37,097 bases of DNA from an uncultured Erysipelotrichaceae bacterium. GTDB lineage: Bacteria > Bacillota_I > Bacilli_A > RFN20 > CAG-826. Where the stretch lies: contig ONGB01000006.1 of assembly GCA_900317295.1 (NCBI GenBank), positions 1 to 37,097 of the forward strand. Direction: 5' to 3'. Position numbers and translations under genes: made by a program. Shown here piece by piece: positions 1 to 7,665 of this stretch; within the stretch, counting starts at the first letter, position 1; each line of letters begins with the position of its first letter. The notes beneath the pieces are model-generated. The model searched no databases. It saw only the letters and a program-made list of their open reading frames with translations, and was not told the DNA's origin.

Positions 1-81
1 GCTTCGGCGCTTGCCTCGCGCGATTTTCAGGCCGGCTTTCACAAAGAGAAGCCGCAAGAAGAGAAATTTCTCTATTGATTT

Positions 82-459
82 CTAATAGTTAGCCTCCTTC
101 AGTGGACGGTCGGTCTCGTTTTCTTCTTTCACCCATTCGGGCAGGCGTTCCGCTAAGGCGCTGAAGTCGATCTCGGATGGATCGATGCGCTCATGGCGGA
201 ATGGTTTCTTTTTGTCGCTCCCCTGCATGCGTTTGAGGGAAACGCGGACGTTTTGGCGCTTCTCGTCGACTTCGATCACCTTGACGGAGTAGAGGCTCCC
301 GATGGTGACGAAGGACTCGAAGCTGCGGATGTAATTATTGGACAGTTCGCTTATATGAAGCAAGCCGGTCCAGCCCCCTTCGAATAGCAATATCGCGTAG
401 CTGGGGTAGACGCGGACGACCGTTCCGGTCGCCACTTGGCCTAAGACGGGTGCGTTCAT
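82..459 (-). CDS. S1 RNA-binding domain protein (YabR/GSP13-like)
   Basis: A 125-residue protein with one S1 (OB-fold) domain at about residues 5-75: GQVATGTVVRVYPSYAILLF, then GLLHISELS and VKVIEVDEKRQNVRVSLK, the usual S1 strand pattern. The tail is basic then acidic (SDKKKPFRHERID). Short single-S1 proteins of this kind in Firmicutes (YabR, GSP13) bind RNA or ribosomes and affect stress responses; that role is by family only. The start was chosen at 459 because it forms an ATGA overlap with the ispD stop and has AAAGGA upstream. A longer frame to 525 would run deep into ispD and lacks a ribosome site. It is the second gene of an ispD operon. Confidence 0.85.
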   Translation of the reverse strand: MNAPVLGQVATGTVVRVYPSYAILLFEGGWTGLLHISELSNNYIRSFESFVTIGSLYSVKVIEVDEKRQNVRVSLKRMQGSDKKKPFRHERIDPSEIDFSALAERLPEWVKEENETDRPLKEANY

Positions 460-1169
460 TTCTTCATTCCTTTGATGGCGAGATAGAGTTCCTCGTCCCC
501 TTTCTCCGTGATTTTGATGTTCCATTTGTCGCCGGGGACGATGGCGACGGGCTTCTTTAGCACCTCGGAAACGAGGGCCCCGTCATCGGTATAATCCCCT
601 AACACATGCTTTTTCTTGGCGAGGTTATGCGCGGCGACGATGATCCCAAAGCGGAAGGTCTGCGGGGTTTGGGCCAGATAGATCTGCTTCCTAGGGCGAT
701 ATCCCCCGACGGTCAATCCGTTCGGGGAGAAGATGACGGAGTCGCTACTGACCACCGCGGTCACCGCGGCCCCGACTTTCTCCGCCGCCTTAAAATTCTC
801 CTCGACGATCTCCGGATCGATATAGGGACGGTCCCCGTCTTGGATCAGGAGGAGATCCTCCGCCTCCAAGGAGAGCTTGGTTAAGTAGGATAGCCCGAGT
901 CCCACCGATTCCGCCCTTGTTTTGCCCCCGGGGATGATCGCGCGGATTTTCGGCAGCCTTTTCAAACGGATGACTTCCTCGGTCCGCTTCATCCAAGCGG
1001 GCGAAGAGACCACATAGATATCCTCGATCGAAGCGATTTTGGCGAGGTTTTGCAGGGTTTCCGCCATCATGGGCTGGTCGCCGAGATAAGAAAACTGCTT
1101 CGGTTCGTCGCCGCCGAAACGCTCGCCGACGCCACCGAAGAGCACCAACGCGATCCTCTTTCTAGCCAT
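456..1169 (-). CDS. ispD: IspD/TarI-family cytidylyltransferase
   Basis: A 237-residue nucleotidyltransferase. It most likely makes CDP-methylerythritol in the MEP isoprenoid pathway from CTP and MEP. The N-terminal CTP-binding loop GGVGERFGGDEPKQF lies at residues 12-26, the DRPYI segment follows near residue 112, then TPQTF and TDDGALV. The C-terminal NIKIT motif (typical NIKVT) is present. Length matches the family (about 230). The related ribitol-phosphate enzyme TarI has the same fold and cannot be excluded without the rest of either pathway. The -10 TATAAT ends 6 nt before the ATG, so the mRNA is predicted to be leaderless. The S1 gene overlaps its stop by ATGA. Confidence 0.82.
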   Translation of the reverse strand: MARKRIALVLFGGVGERFGGDEPKQFSYLGDQPMMAETLQNLAKIASIEDIYVVSSPAWMKRTEEVIRLKRLPKIRAIIPGGKTRAESVGLGLSYLTKLSLEAEDLLLIQDGDRPYIDPEIVEENFKAAEKVGAAVTAVVSSDSVIFSPNGLTVGGYRPRKQIYLAQTPQTFRFGIIVAAHNLAKKKHVLGDYTDDGALVSEVLKKPVAIVPGDKWNIKITEKGDEELYLAIKGMKK

Positions 1170-1191
1170 GGGGAAATTATAGCCTAGGCCG

Positions 1192-1225
1192 ATAAGAAAA
1201 GAACTCCCTTTTTAGGGAAGTTCTT
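1192..1225 (-). terminator. Rho-independent terminator of the HAD gene
   Basis: On the minus strand an 11-bp stem (AAGAAC and TCCCT arms, one bulged T) with an AAAA loop is followed by TTTTCTTA. It sits 5 nt past the stop of the HAD gene and just upstream of the ispD -10. Confidence 0.85.
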
Positions 1226-1229
1226 GGTG

Positions 1230-2066
1230 TCAGTCTTGGATCGGGGCCTGCGATTCGTGGACGCGAAGGGATTCGTTGATCTCGATGCCCTGGAGGATCA
1301 GTTTCATGATCTTCTCTAACGGGGAGTCCTTGGAATAGTCCGCCAAGCAGGCGTAATTGACGCGGCCATCATCGTAAAGCGAGCTGACTTTGTCTTCCTT
1401 CCCCTTTGGGTAGACGGCGATCGATTTGCCGCCATTGGATTTGACGATGATCATCGAGGGGACGTCGGTGAGCCCGTCGCCGATGTAGATCATGTTGGAG
1501 TAGGGGATGCGGCGGTCGTGGACCTTCTCGTTGACGGAGTCGTCGTCGCGCTGATCCTTGACGCCTTTGGAGATGCGGAAGAAGTATTGGGTCTTTTGGG
1601 TGTAGTTGATCGCGAATTTCGGCCAGAGGACGTTGCCGTCTTTGTCAAAGATGTATTCGCAGCCGTAGATCGCCTTGAATTCCTTGGCGATCGGGCACCC
1701 TTCGACGATTTCCTTGTTCCCGGAGGAGACGAGGTAATGCTCGACTTTGATGCCGTGCTGCTCGCCATATTCATTGATGCGGGAGAACCAGGTGGACACG
1801 CCGGGGAAGAATTTGATGTTCGCCCCGCATTTATTGAGGTAGCTGCGGTCCATCTTGATGCCTTTTTCCTTGGCGACCTCGACCATGGTGTAGAGATAGG
1901 TAAGGATCTTCTCACAGCCGGTGCGCTTGGAGAATTCGTCGGTGCGGTGCCAGAACTCCGCCGGGGTCATCCCCATATCCGGGATGAAGCCGAAGGCCTG
2001 CATGTCGGTGGTCGCCAAAGTGCTATCGAAGTCATAGAGGATCGCGCAGATCGGTTTTCTTGGCAT
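1230..2066 (-). CDS. HAD-superfamily phosphatase
   Basis: A 278-residue haloacid-dehalogenase-type hydrolase. Motif I is YDFDSTLATT, with nucleophile Asp12 and general acid Asp14. Motif II is in YLVSSGNKEI, and motif IV is IYIGDGLTDVPSM near residue 200. A large helical cap lies between motifs I and II, as in C1-capped HADs. The substrate is unknown; cytoplasmic phosphatase or phosphonatase chemistry is a family inference. The start at 2066 was chosen because AGGAGG lies 11 nt upstream; an in-frame ATG at 2093 would place that ribosome site inside the coding region. It has its own promoter and terminator, so it is probably monocistronic. Confidence 0.85.
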   Translation of the reverse strand: MPRKPICAILYDFDSTLATTDMQAFGFIPDMGMTPAEFWHRTDEFSKRTGCEKILTYLYTMVEVAKEKGIKMDRSYLNKCGANIKFFPGVSTWFSRINEYGEQHGIKVEHYLVSSGNKEIVEGCPIAKEFKAIYGCEYIFDKDGNVLWPKFAINYTQKTQYFFRISKGVKDQRDDDSVNEKVHDRRIPYSNMIYIGDGLTDVPSMIIVKSNGGKSIAVYPKGKEDKVSSLYDDGRVNYACLADYSKDSPLEKIMKLILQGIEINESLRVHESQAPIQD

Positions 2067-2095
2067 GATGAAGTCCCTCCTTTTGCTGGGCAAAT

Positions 2096-2125
2096 ATTAT
2101 AGGCGTGGACGCATAATGGGGTCAA
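2096..2125 (-). promoter_or_regulatory. Sigma-A promoter for the HAD gene
   Basis: On the minus strand TTGACC, an 18-bp spacer, then TATAAT. The start codon at 2066 follows about 30 nt later, leaving room for the AGGAGG leader. Confidence 0.7.
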
Positions 2126-2167
2126 ATCGTCTTCTTTTTTGGGCCTTTTGCTCCTACAATGGGTCGC

Positions 2168-2695
2168 ATGAAGCCCTGGCAGATCCTTCTCCTCGCCCTC
2201 CTGCTCGTCTTCTTTTTGTATTCGATCATCCTTTTGGTGACCCTAAGCAACTCCATGGAGCTGCGCCGGAAGCTTAACCGCATCCTGGAGGCGCTTTCGC
2301 TTCTTTTTAGCGAGAAGGCGCGGCTGCTTTTGGAAATCGACGCCCTCTTCACTTCGCGCGGGGTCAAATATAGCGAGGCCGACCGCGCCTCGGTGGAGGC
2401 GATCAAAGCCTTGAAGCTAGATAAGGTGAAGCCCGGGGAAGCCAACAAGGCCCTCGCCGCGTTGAAATCGGCGGGTGCCCATCTCTCTTACCTCGCCCAG
2501 TCCAACCACTGGGCCAGCAAAGACGGGGATTACCTTTCTTTGGCGGAGGGGCTGGAAGCCAATGAGAAAAGCATCCGCCAATGCATCAGCGCTTATAACT
2601 TGTCCGCCACCGGGCTTAATTATTGGGTCGCCATCCCCTTGGTGGGGTGGATCGATTACCTCTTCGGCATCCGGAAGAGGGACTTGCTTTCCTAA
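2168..2695 (+). CDS. LemA-family membrane-anchored protein
   Basis: A 175-residue protein with one N-terminal membrane helix (residues about 5-28, WQILLLALLLVFFLYSIILL) and a helical body. The C-terminal IRQCISAYNLSATGLNYW... segment ending YLFGIRKRDLLS matches the LemA ending (YN-rich helix, then LFGF-P). LemA proteins are membrane-tethered four-helix bundles of unclear role. The N-terminal half (ELRRKLNRILEALSLLF) is divergent, so this is a distant member. An ATG at 2159 overlaps the -10 TACAAT (2155-2160) and cannot be the start if that promoter is used. The ATG at 2168 lies 7 nt after it, predicting a leaderless mRNA. It converges with the ABC-F gene and overlaps its stop by 4 bp. Confidence 0.65.
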   Translation: MKPWQILLLALLLVFFLYSIILLVTLSNSMELRRKLNRILEALSLLFSEKARLLLEIDALFTSRGVKYSEADRASVEAIKALKLDKVKPGEANKALAALKSAGAHLSYLAQSNHWASKDGDYLSLAEGLEANEKSIRQCISAYNLSATGLNYWVAIPLVGWIDYLFGIRKRDLLS

Positions 2696-4227
2696 AACCT
2701 AAGTTCGTAATCGACGAGCCCGTCATAGAAGTCTTTTTCGTGGCTCACTAAGATGACGGCGCCCGGGAAATCATGGATCGCCGCGAATAAAGCGTCCTTG
2801 GCTTTTTGGTCCAAATGGTTGGTCGGCTCATCTAGGATGAGGAAATTGCTTTTCTTCAAAGACATCAAGGCGAATCTGGCTTTGGTCACTTCCCCGCCGG
2901 AAAGCTCCTTCATTTTCCGCATCGCGAGCTCTTTTCGTAATCCCACCGCGCCTAGGCAGGTGCGGATTTGGGTGTTATCGAGCATCGGGTAGTTTTGGTG
3001 GATGAGCTCAAAAGGCGACAAGGATAGATCGATCTGCTCATCCTGCCCGTAATAGTTGACCACGGTGCCTTCTAAGAAGCGATAACCCCCCGAAATCGCG
3101 GGTATTTCATCCAAAATCGTACGGATGAAGGTGGTCTTGCCCACCCCGTTTTGCCCGAGAATCGCGATCTTCTCCCCTTTCTTCAAAAGGAAGCTGATGC
3201 CTTCTAGCAGGGGTTCCCCGTCATGGCCGATCGATAGCTCTTCCACGCGTAATGGTTTCTCGCCCACATCGTGGGTGAAGGGGAAGCGGAAGGTCACTTT
3301 GCTCTCCGCCTTTCCGGGCGACTCCATCCGTTGGAGATGGGCGAGGCGCGCCCGGCGGCTTTTCGCCGCTTTGGCGCTGGTGGCGCGGACGATATGCGCG
3401 GCGATGAAGTCCTCTTCCTTTTTGATGTAGCGTTGCTGGGCGGCGTAGTTCTTCGCATATTGCTCTTTGTCAATCTCGTGTTGGAGGAGGAATTGCCCGT
3501 AATCCATCTTGTAACGGGTGACGGTTTGGTTCTCCAAGCAGAAGATCACCCCGGCGATTTGCTTCAAGAAGGCCTCGTCGTGGCTGACGACCAAGAAGGC
3601 CTTAGGGTAATTCTTCAAGAAAGCGGCGAGATTATTGACCTGGATCGGGTCGAGGAAGTTCGTCGGCTCGTCCATGATGAGGACGTCTTTCTCCTCCAAA
3701 AGCATCTTCGCGAGGTAGGCTTTCTCGCGTTGGCCGGAGGAAAGCAAGGCCAATGGCTTTTCCAAATCGGCTTTATCGAAGCCTAGCCCATCGGTCAATC
3801 GCCCGACTTTCTCTTGAAGGGAATAGAAATCGGAATGGGCGAGCTCATCGCCTAGCCGCATTGCCTTGTCCAATAGCTTCTCGTAGCCTTCTTCCCCCAA
3901 GGCGGCTTTCTCATAAAGTTCCTGCATCCGCCTCTCTTTGGCGAATAAGGGTTCGTAGGCCCCATAGAGGTATTCGTATACCGGCATATCCTGCGCGACC
4001 TTCAATTGTTGGTCCAAATAGGCGTAGGAGCAGTGGGGTTCCCATTTGACGGAGCCCTTGTCGGGGCGGAGTTCCCCAACGATCATCTCTAGTAACGTCG
4101 TCTTCCCCGCCCCATTGGGGCCGACGAGCACGCAATGCTCCCCGACGTTCACGCGGAAAGAGATCCCGCGGTAGAGTTCCTTATCGGAATAATTGAATTC
4201 GACGTCGTTGATTTCTAGCAGCGCCAT
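2692..4227 (-). CDS. ABC-F family ATPase (translation factor type)
   Basis: A 511-residue soluble protein with two ABC domains and no membrane segments. Domain 1 has Walker A GPNGAGKT (36-43), a slightly degenerate signature LSSGQ and Walker B VLIMDEPTNFLD. A charged linker follows (QQRYIKKEEDFIAAHIVR, then a KAAKSRRARL segment). Domain 2 has GQNGVGKTT, LSGGE and FLILDEPTNHLD. Proteins of this family act at the ribosomal E site as translation factors or antibiotic-protection proteins. The short linker and lack of a C-terminal extension resemble YbiT/YdiF-type housekeeping members more than resistance types. The -10 TAATAT ends 6 nt before the ATG, with no ribosome site, so it is probably leaderless. 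Confidence 0.9.
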   Translation of the reverse strand: MALLEINDVEFNYSDKELYRGISFRVNVGEHCVLVGPNGAGKTTLLEMIVGELRPDKGSVKWEPHCSYAYLDQQLKVAQDMPVYEYLYGAYEPLFAKERRMQELYEKAALGEEGYEKLLDKAMRLGDELAHSDFYSLQEKVGRLTDGLGFDKADLEKPLALLSSGQREKAYLAKMLLEEKDVLIMDEPTNFLDPIQVNNLAAFLKNYPKAFLVVSHDEAFLKQIAGVIFCLENQTVTRYKMDYGQFLLQHEIDKEQYAKNYAAQQRYIKKEEDFIAAHIVRATSAKAAKSRRARLAHLQRMESPGKAESKVTFRFPFTHDVGEKPLRVEELSIGHDGEPLLEGISFLLKKGEKIAILGQNGVGKTTFIRTILDEIPAISGGYRFLEGTVVNYYGQDEQIDLSLSPFELIHQNYPMLDNTQIRTCLGAVGLRKELAMRKMKELSGGEVTKARFALMSLKKSNFLILDEPTNHLDQKAKDALFAAIHDFPGAVILVSHEKDFYDGLVDYELRF

Positions 4228-4323
4228 GGCGACATATTACCATATTATTATTTGTGCACGCGCGCGAAAAGATTCGTGATGAAAATCAATGAAAATCAAT
4301 GAAAAAGTTTTCATATCAAAAAA

Positions 4324-4413
4324 GAAAGCGGTTTCGAAACGAAAAGAAAAGCAAGTATCGGCCGAATATTTTTTGGTAACTCAATTTGGAAACGCTTACG
4401 GAAAACGCTTTCA
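4324..4413 (+). promoter_or_regulatory. Cluster of cre-like (CcpA/LacI-type) operators
   Basis: Two tandem, abutting sites fit the catabolite-responsive consensus TGNAANCGNTNNCA with one mismatch each: TGGAAACGCTTACG at 4387-4400 and GGAAAACGCTTTCA at 4400-4413. A third, weaker palindrome, GAAAGCGGTTTC, is at 4324-4335. They lie just upstream of the -35 of the small gene at 4504, a position from which CcpA usually activates. The rest of 4228-4386 is AT-rich, with three ATGAAAATCA-like direct repeats (4279-4306), and holds no convincing gene. Confidence 0.55.
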
Positions 4414-4425
4414 GGTTCAAAGGCC

Positions 4426-4453
4426 TTGCAAACCCCAAAATCGGTTCTATAGT
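4426..4453 (+). promoter_or_regulatory. Promoter of the 49-residue gene
   Basis: TTGCAA (4426-4431), a 16-bp spacer and TATAGT (4448-4453). The predicted leader is about 43 nt and contains AAAGGAG before the ATG at 4504. Confidence 0.6.
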
Positions 4454-4503
4454 GATGGCGCTTCCCAAAGAGGAGGCACCGTTCCGAAAGGAGTGAAAAA
4501 GTT

Positions 4504-4653
4504 ATGGACAACATCACCGAAAGACTGGAGCGACTCGCGGAGAGCGGATTCAAGTTTTCTACCGGGGATTATGAATATGAAGACCCGCGGAAAGAAGACG
4601 CCCGCGAAGCAGAAGAGCGTTATTACGCCCCTTCTAAGCCCCTGTTAGACTAA
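4504..4653 (+). CDS. Small acidic protein of unknown function (49 aa)
   Basis: A short frame starting MDNITERLERLAESGFKF and ending YYAPSKPLLD. It is highly charged: an amphipathic N-terminal helix, an acidic centre (YEYEDPRKEDAREAEE) and a Pro/Tyr tail. It has no signal peptide, membrane segment or cysteine. It has a full transcription unit of its own: cre-like sites, a -35/-10 promoter, AAAGGAG 10 nt before the ATG and a strong terminator 24 nt past the stop. That is good evidence for a real gene despite its size. A longer frame in another phase (4289-4648) crosses the promoter and is rejected. I do not recognise a family. Confidence 0.72.
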   Translation: MDNITERLERLAESGFKFSTGDYEYEDPRKEDAREAEERYYAPSKPLLD

Positions 4654-4676
4654 ATAGAGCCTAACACGTAAAAAAG

Positions 4677-4706
4677 AGGACCGATGCATTTCGGTCCTTT
4701 TTTCTT
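4677..4706. terminator. Bidirectional Rho-independent terminator
   Basis: An 8-bp perfect stem (AGGACCGA/TCGGTCCT) has T-rich tracts on both sides: TTTTTTTCTT on plus, CTTTTTT on minus. It serves both the 49-residue gene and the converging carbonic anhydrase gene. Confidence 0.88.
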
Positions 4707-5244
4707 ATTTTGATTGGCTCTGCCTGATGATTTTGACGAAGCCCGTGTCGATCTCGTATAGCCCAGGGACGACTTCTAGGCGGGGGAAGCGGTCTTGGAT
4801 ATAGGTCGCCCAATGCTGGGCGTTGGCCTTGGAGGCTTCCCGTTCATCGGAAATGCCCGCGATCGCGGTTTTCACCTTATCGAGGATCGCGGGGACATAA
4901 CGGCCGGATTCGCCGCTGATCGCGGAATGGATCGCCCCGCAATGGGTGTGGCCTAGCACCATCGCGAAAGAGACGCCTAGATGCTCCTCCGCGTATTCGA
5001 TCGAGGCGAGCTCCGCATCGGAGATGATGTTCCCGGCGACGCGGATGACGAAGAGATCGCCGATCGTCGCATCAAAGATGACCTCGGGGCAAACCCGCGC
5101 GTCGCTGCAGCAGACGATGATCGCGTAGGGATGTTGGCCTAGCTCGGTCTTCGCTTTCCGTTGATCGGGAGAAAAATCGAGGCGCGGCTTCTCCTCTAGA
5201 AATCGTTCGTTGCCTTCCAAAAGGCGGTTCAGTTGATCACCCAT
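4705..5244 (-). CDS. Beta-class carbonic anhydrase
   Basis: A 179-residue cytoplasmic zinc enzyme interconverting CO2 and bicarbonate. The zinc ligands are Cys46 in the CSDAR motif (46-50, with the Asp48/Arg50 dyad) and His99/Cys102 in HTHCGA. RVAGNI (68-73) is also family-typical. Length fits the compact beta class. A TATAAC hexamer lies 12 nt before the ATG, and AGGGCAGG in that gap can serve as a ribosome site, so the leader is only a few nucleotides. It likely supplies bicarbonate to carboxylation reactions; no partner gene is adjacent. Confidence 0.92.
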   Translation of the reverse strand: MGDQLNRLLEGNERFLEEKPRLDFSPDQRKAKTELGQHPYAIIVCCSDARVCPEVIFDATIGDLFVIRVAGNIISDAELASIEYAEEHLGVSFAMVLGHTHCGAIHSAISGESGRYVPAILDKVKTAIAGISDEREASKANAQHWATYIQDRFPRLEVVPGLYEIDTGFVKIIRQSQSK

Positions 5245-5299
5245 AATCCTGCCCTAGTTATAGTCGGATTTGCTTTCTTTTACAATCTTGGGAGGATTT

Positions 5300-7450
5300 T
5301 TATTGTTTCAATAAAGCGTCCAATTGAGCGTGGTTAAACCATAAGGAACGGTCGATCGCTAGGTCAACGGGGACCCCATAATCGTTATGGGAATAACCCC
5401 CTTGCCCGTCTTTTAGCATCGCTGTGTTCTCGCTGGAGGAGCAATAGATGAACCCCGTGGCGTTGGAGATCTGCGAAATCGAGGAGCTGCCCCCGCCGCT
5501 TTGCTGCCCGATGATGCGCGCATATCCCCCGTCTTTGCAGATGGTGGGGAAGTGGGTGCCGCAAGAGAAGCTCGCGCCGCTAGTGAGGACGAAGAAATTG
5601 TATTTGCCCTTGAAGGTGTCGGTCGCGGAGCCGTAGACGCCGTCTTGGTCGAGGTCGGTCCGGTAATGATAATCAACGATTGACCCGTTGAGGCCTTTTT
5701 TCACGACGATGGAGGGATCGTCGGTCATATAGGAAATCAAATAGGCCATGGTCGCCGTCTTCCCACCGGTATTGCAGACGAGGTCGAAGACGACGTTCTT
5801 CACCGCGGCGTTCTCCGCGATCTTATTGAAGGAGGAGGCGAAGAATTCCATCGTGTTGTTCTGGACGTAGCTTTTGGGGTCGGTGCCCTTATAGTCCTTG
5901 AAGCCCTTGAGGGAGAGGACTCCGTTTGCAGCCCGGTCGAAGGCGAATTTGTCGAAGGTGAGGAAGGCGGTCTCCCCGACGATGTCTAGGCCTTCGCTTA
6001 CCCCGGCGTCCGCCCGCTCCCCGCGTAGTTTGGAGGCCAAAGAGGTCATCGCATCGTAACGCGGGCCTTCCAAAGTGGAGGAATAGGCGTTCCCGTTGGC
6101 CATCGTCGGAAGGTCATAGATCGAGGTGGTCCCGATGGTGGTATGGCAATCGTCGATCCCCTGGAGGAGGAATTTCGCCATCGCCTCGTCATAGGTTTTG
6201 CAATCTAGCGACAATAGGTCCGCTTTATAGGGCTTATCTTGGATGAACGCATCGAAATCCCGCACCGCCTCATTGCGGGTCTCCCCGTAAAGCTCATACA
6301 TCGCGAAGCGGAGCTCCTGATAGGAGAAATCCGCGACGATTTGGCTCCTTTGTTTCTTGAGGAAGTTCGTCTCATCCATATGGATGGTGAGGGTATGGAT
6401 GTCGGAGATGGCCTTATCCTCGTCATCGTTTTCGTCCAGCACGGAGAAATAGCGAAGGATCATCAGGTTATCCTTCACTTCATATTTGACCTTCGTGAAG
6501 GTGCCTTCCTCGATCAGCCTCCCCTCGGAATCGTAGGAACGGAGGAAGCCTTTTCCCGCTGCGAGCTCGAAGACGAATCTCTGCCCCGAGGCCTCGATGG
6601 TCGCCTCGAAGCGGTATTCCTGGCCCTCTAGGGGCGTTTTGTTCTCGAACAACAAGGCGCCTAGTTTGCCCTCGCTTTGGTCGAGGAGGAAATTCCCTTT
6701 GGAGGAATAGCAATACTGGATGGTGGGGTATCCCCCGGTCAGCCCATCGACGTCGAAATAGTCGCTGCCGTTATAGATGCAGGTCTCGTTGCCGTATTCG
6801 AAGAACAGCGAATTGAGCAAGGAAAAAGGCGCGTAATAGGCATCGTTTTCGTAGACGATGTCAAAGTTGTATTTCTTGCAGTCGTAGACGCGTTCCTGCC
6901 CTTTTTTGACATAATGGGTCTTGGGGCTCCCTTTGGAAAAGCGCTCGAAATCCCGCGGGACGTAGATGTCTAGGGGGATCAAGTCATTGAGCACCTTATT
7001 GTCTTTGAAGAAATAAAGCACGTCGGGGGCCGTGGTGACGGTGTCTTCCTCCGCATCAAAGACGAAGGCGCCTAGGCCGTCATTGGAGACGATGCATTTC
7101 CCCTCTGCTATCGCGACATTCCTGGCGCCCCGAAGCGAGGAAATGGGGAAGATCCCCGCGTATTCCGCGATGCTGACATAGGGGATTTCCCCGAAGTCTT
7201 TATGGCGATAGGTCTTCAAAGGGCAGGATTCCTCTTCCTTAAGCGATTCGAAATAGAGACGGGACTTATCCGAGAAAAGGGAGATGAATTGCTCCTCGCT
7301 TTTGGAAGATTCCTCTGAAGAAGAAATCGTTTCTTGGGAAGACGCGTCTTCGGAAGATTCCTCGGAGGAAGATGCAGGCGCGATGGGCTTGCCCCCGCAG
7401 CTAGAAAGGGAGAGCAATAGGAATAAAGGAAGGGCGTGGGTTTTCTTCAT
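5300..7450 (-). CDS. Lipoprotein with S41-type peptidase domain
   Basis: A 716-residue predicted lipoprotein. The signal peptide ends in lipobox LSSC (Cys18), followed by a Ser/Glu-rich linker (about 25-57). The middle (60-400) has no family I recognise. The last 250 residues resemble S41 (C-terminal processing/IRBP-type) proteases: VFDLVCNTGGKTATMAYL, then TSGASFSCGTHFP with the probable nucleophile Ser, and GQQSGGGSSS. A canonical Ser-Lys dyad is not obvious, so activity is uncertain. It is probably exposed on the outer membrane face. The start at 7450 was chosen because the in-frame ATG at 7462 overlaps the -10 TATAAT; GGAAGG precedes the chosen start. Confidence 0.78.
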   Translation of the reverse strand: MKKTHALPLFLLLSLSSCGGKPIAPASSSEESSEDASSQETISSSEESSKSEEQFISLFSDKSRLYFESLKEEESCPLKTYRHKDFGEIPYVSIAEYAGIFPISSLRGARNVAIAEGKCIVSNDGLGAFVFDAEEDTVTTAPDVLYFFKDNKVLNDLIPLDIYVPRDFERFSKGSPKTHYVKKGQERVYDCKKYNFDIVYENDAYYAPFSLLNSLFFEYGNETCIYNGSDYFDVDGLTGGYPTIQYCYSSKGNFLLDQSEGKLGALLFENKTPLEGQEYRFEATIEASGQRFVFELAAGKGFLRSYDSEGRLIEEGTFTKVKYEVKDNLMILRYFSVLDENDDEDKAISDIHTLTIHMDETNFLKKQRSQIVADFSYQELRFAMYELYGETRNEAVRDFDAFIQDKPYKADLLSLDCKTYDEAMAKFLLQGIDDCHTTIGTTSIYDLPTMANGNAYSSTLEGPRYDAMTSLASKLRGERADAGVSEGLDIVGETAFLTFDKFAFDRAANGVLSLKGFKDYKGTDPKSYVQNNTMEFFASSFNKIAENAAVKNVVFDLVCNTGGKTATMAYLISYMTDDPSIVVKKGLNGSIVDYHYRTDLDQDGVYGSATDTFKGKYNFFVLTSGASFSCGTHFPTICKDGGYARIIGQQSGGGSSSISQISNATGFIYCSSSENTAMLKDGQGGYSHNDYGVPVDLAIDRSLWFNHAQLDALLKQ

Positions 7451-7489
7451 ATCGCCTTCCATTATACATGCCTACGCGCGTAGATTAAG

Positions 7490-7521
7490 GAAAGAAAAAA
7501 AGCACCGACTCAAATCGGTGC
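7490..7521 (-). terminator. Terminator of tRNA-Leu
   Basis: A perfect 7-bp stem GCACCGA/TCGGTGC (7502-7508 with 7515-7521) is followed on the minus strand by seven T residues, 12 nt beyond the CCA end of the tRNA. Confidence 0.9.
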
Positions 7522-7533
7522 CTTCTTTTCTAC

Positions 7534-7618
7534 TGGTGCGGGGGATGAGATTTGAACTCACACGGGTTGCCCCGTACGCCCCTCAAACGTACGCGTCTAC
7601 CTATTCCGCCACCTCCGC
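7534..7618 (-). tRNA. tRNA-Leu (anticodon GAG)
   Basis: An 85-nt class II tRNA with encoded CCA. The anticodon stem is TACGT/GCGTA, the loop TTGAGGG gives anticodon GAG, and the long variable arm ACGGG-GCAA-CCCGT and T-arm GTGAG-TTCAAAT-CTCAT are intact. The acceptor stem pairs GCGGAGG with CCCCCGC and has one A5-C68 mismatch. It has its own promoter and terminator. Confidence 0.95.
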
Positions 7619-7628
7619 AGCGAGATGA

Positions 7629-7657
7629 ATTATAGGAAAGCGACGGAAACCTTGCAA
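7629..7657 (-). promoter_or_regulatory. Promoter of tRNA-Leu
   Basis: On the minus strand TTGCAA, a 17-bp spacer and TATAAT, placed 10 nt before the 5' end of the tRNA. This canonical element contrasts with the leaderless genes, which keep the -10 but show no clear -35. Confidence 0.8.
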
Positions 7658-7665
7658 GGGCGAAG

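Noticed and set aside
1-81. Partial gene at the left edge on minus
   Set aside because: The 80 bases after the S1 gene stop have an open frame but no ATG or GTG start with ribosome site, so a downstream gene such as tilS cannot be supported.
4289-4648. 119-residue frame over the cre region
   Set aside because: It crosses the operators and promoter of the small gene, is out of phase with the SD-led frame and has low-complexity Lys/Ser composition.
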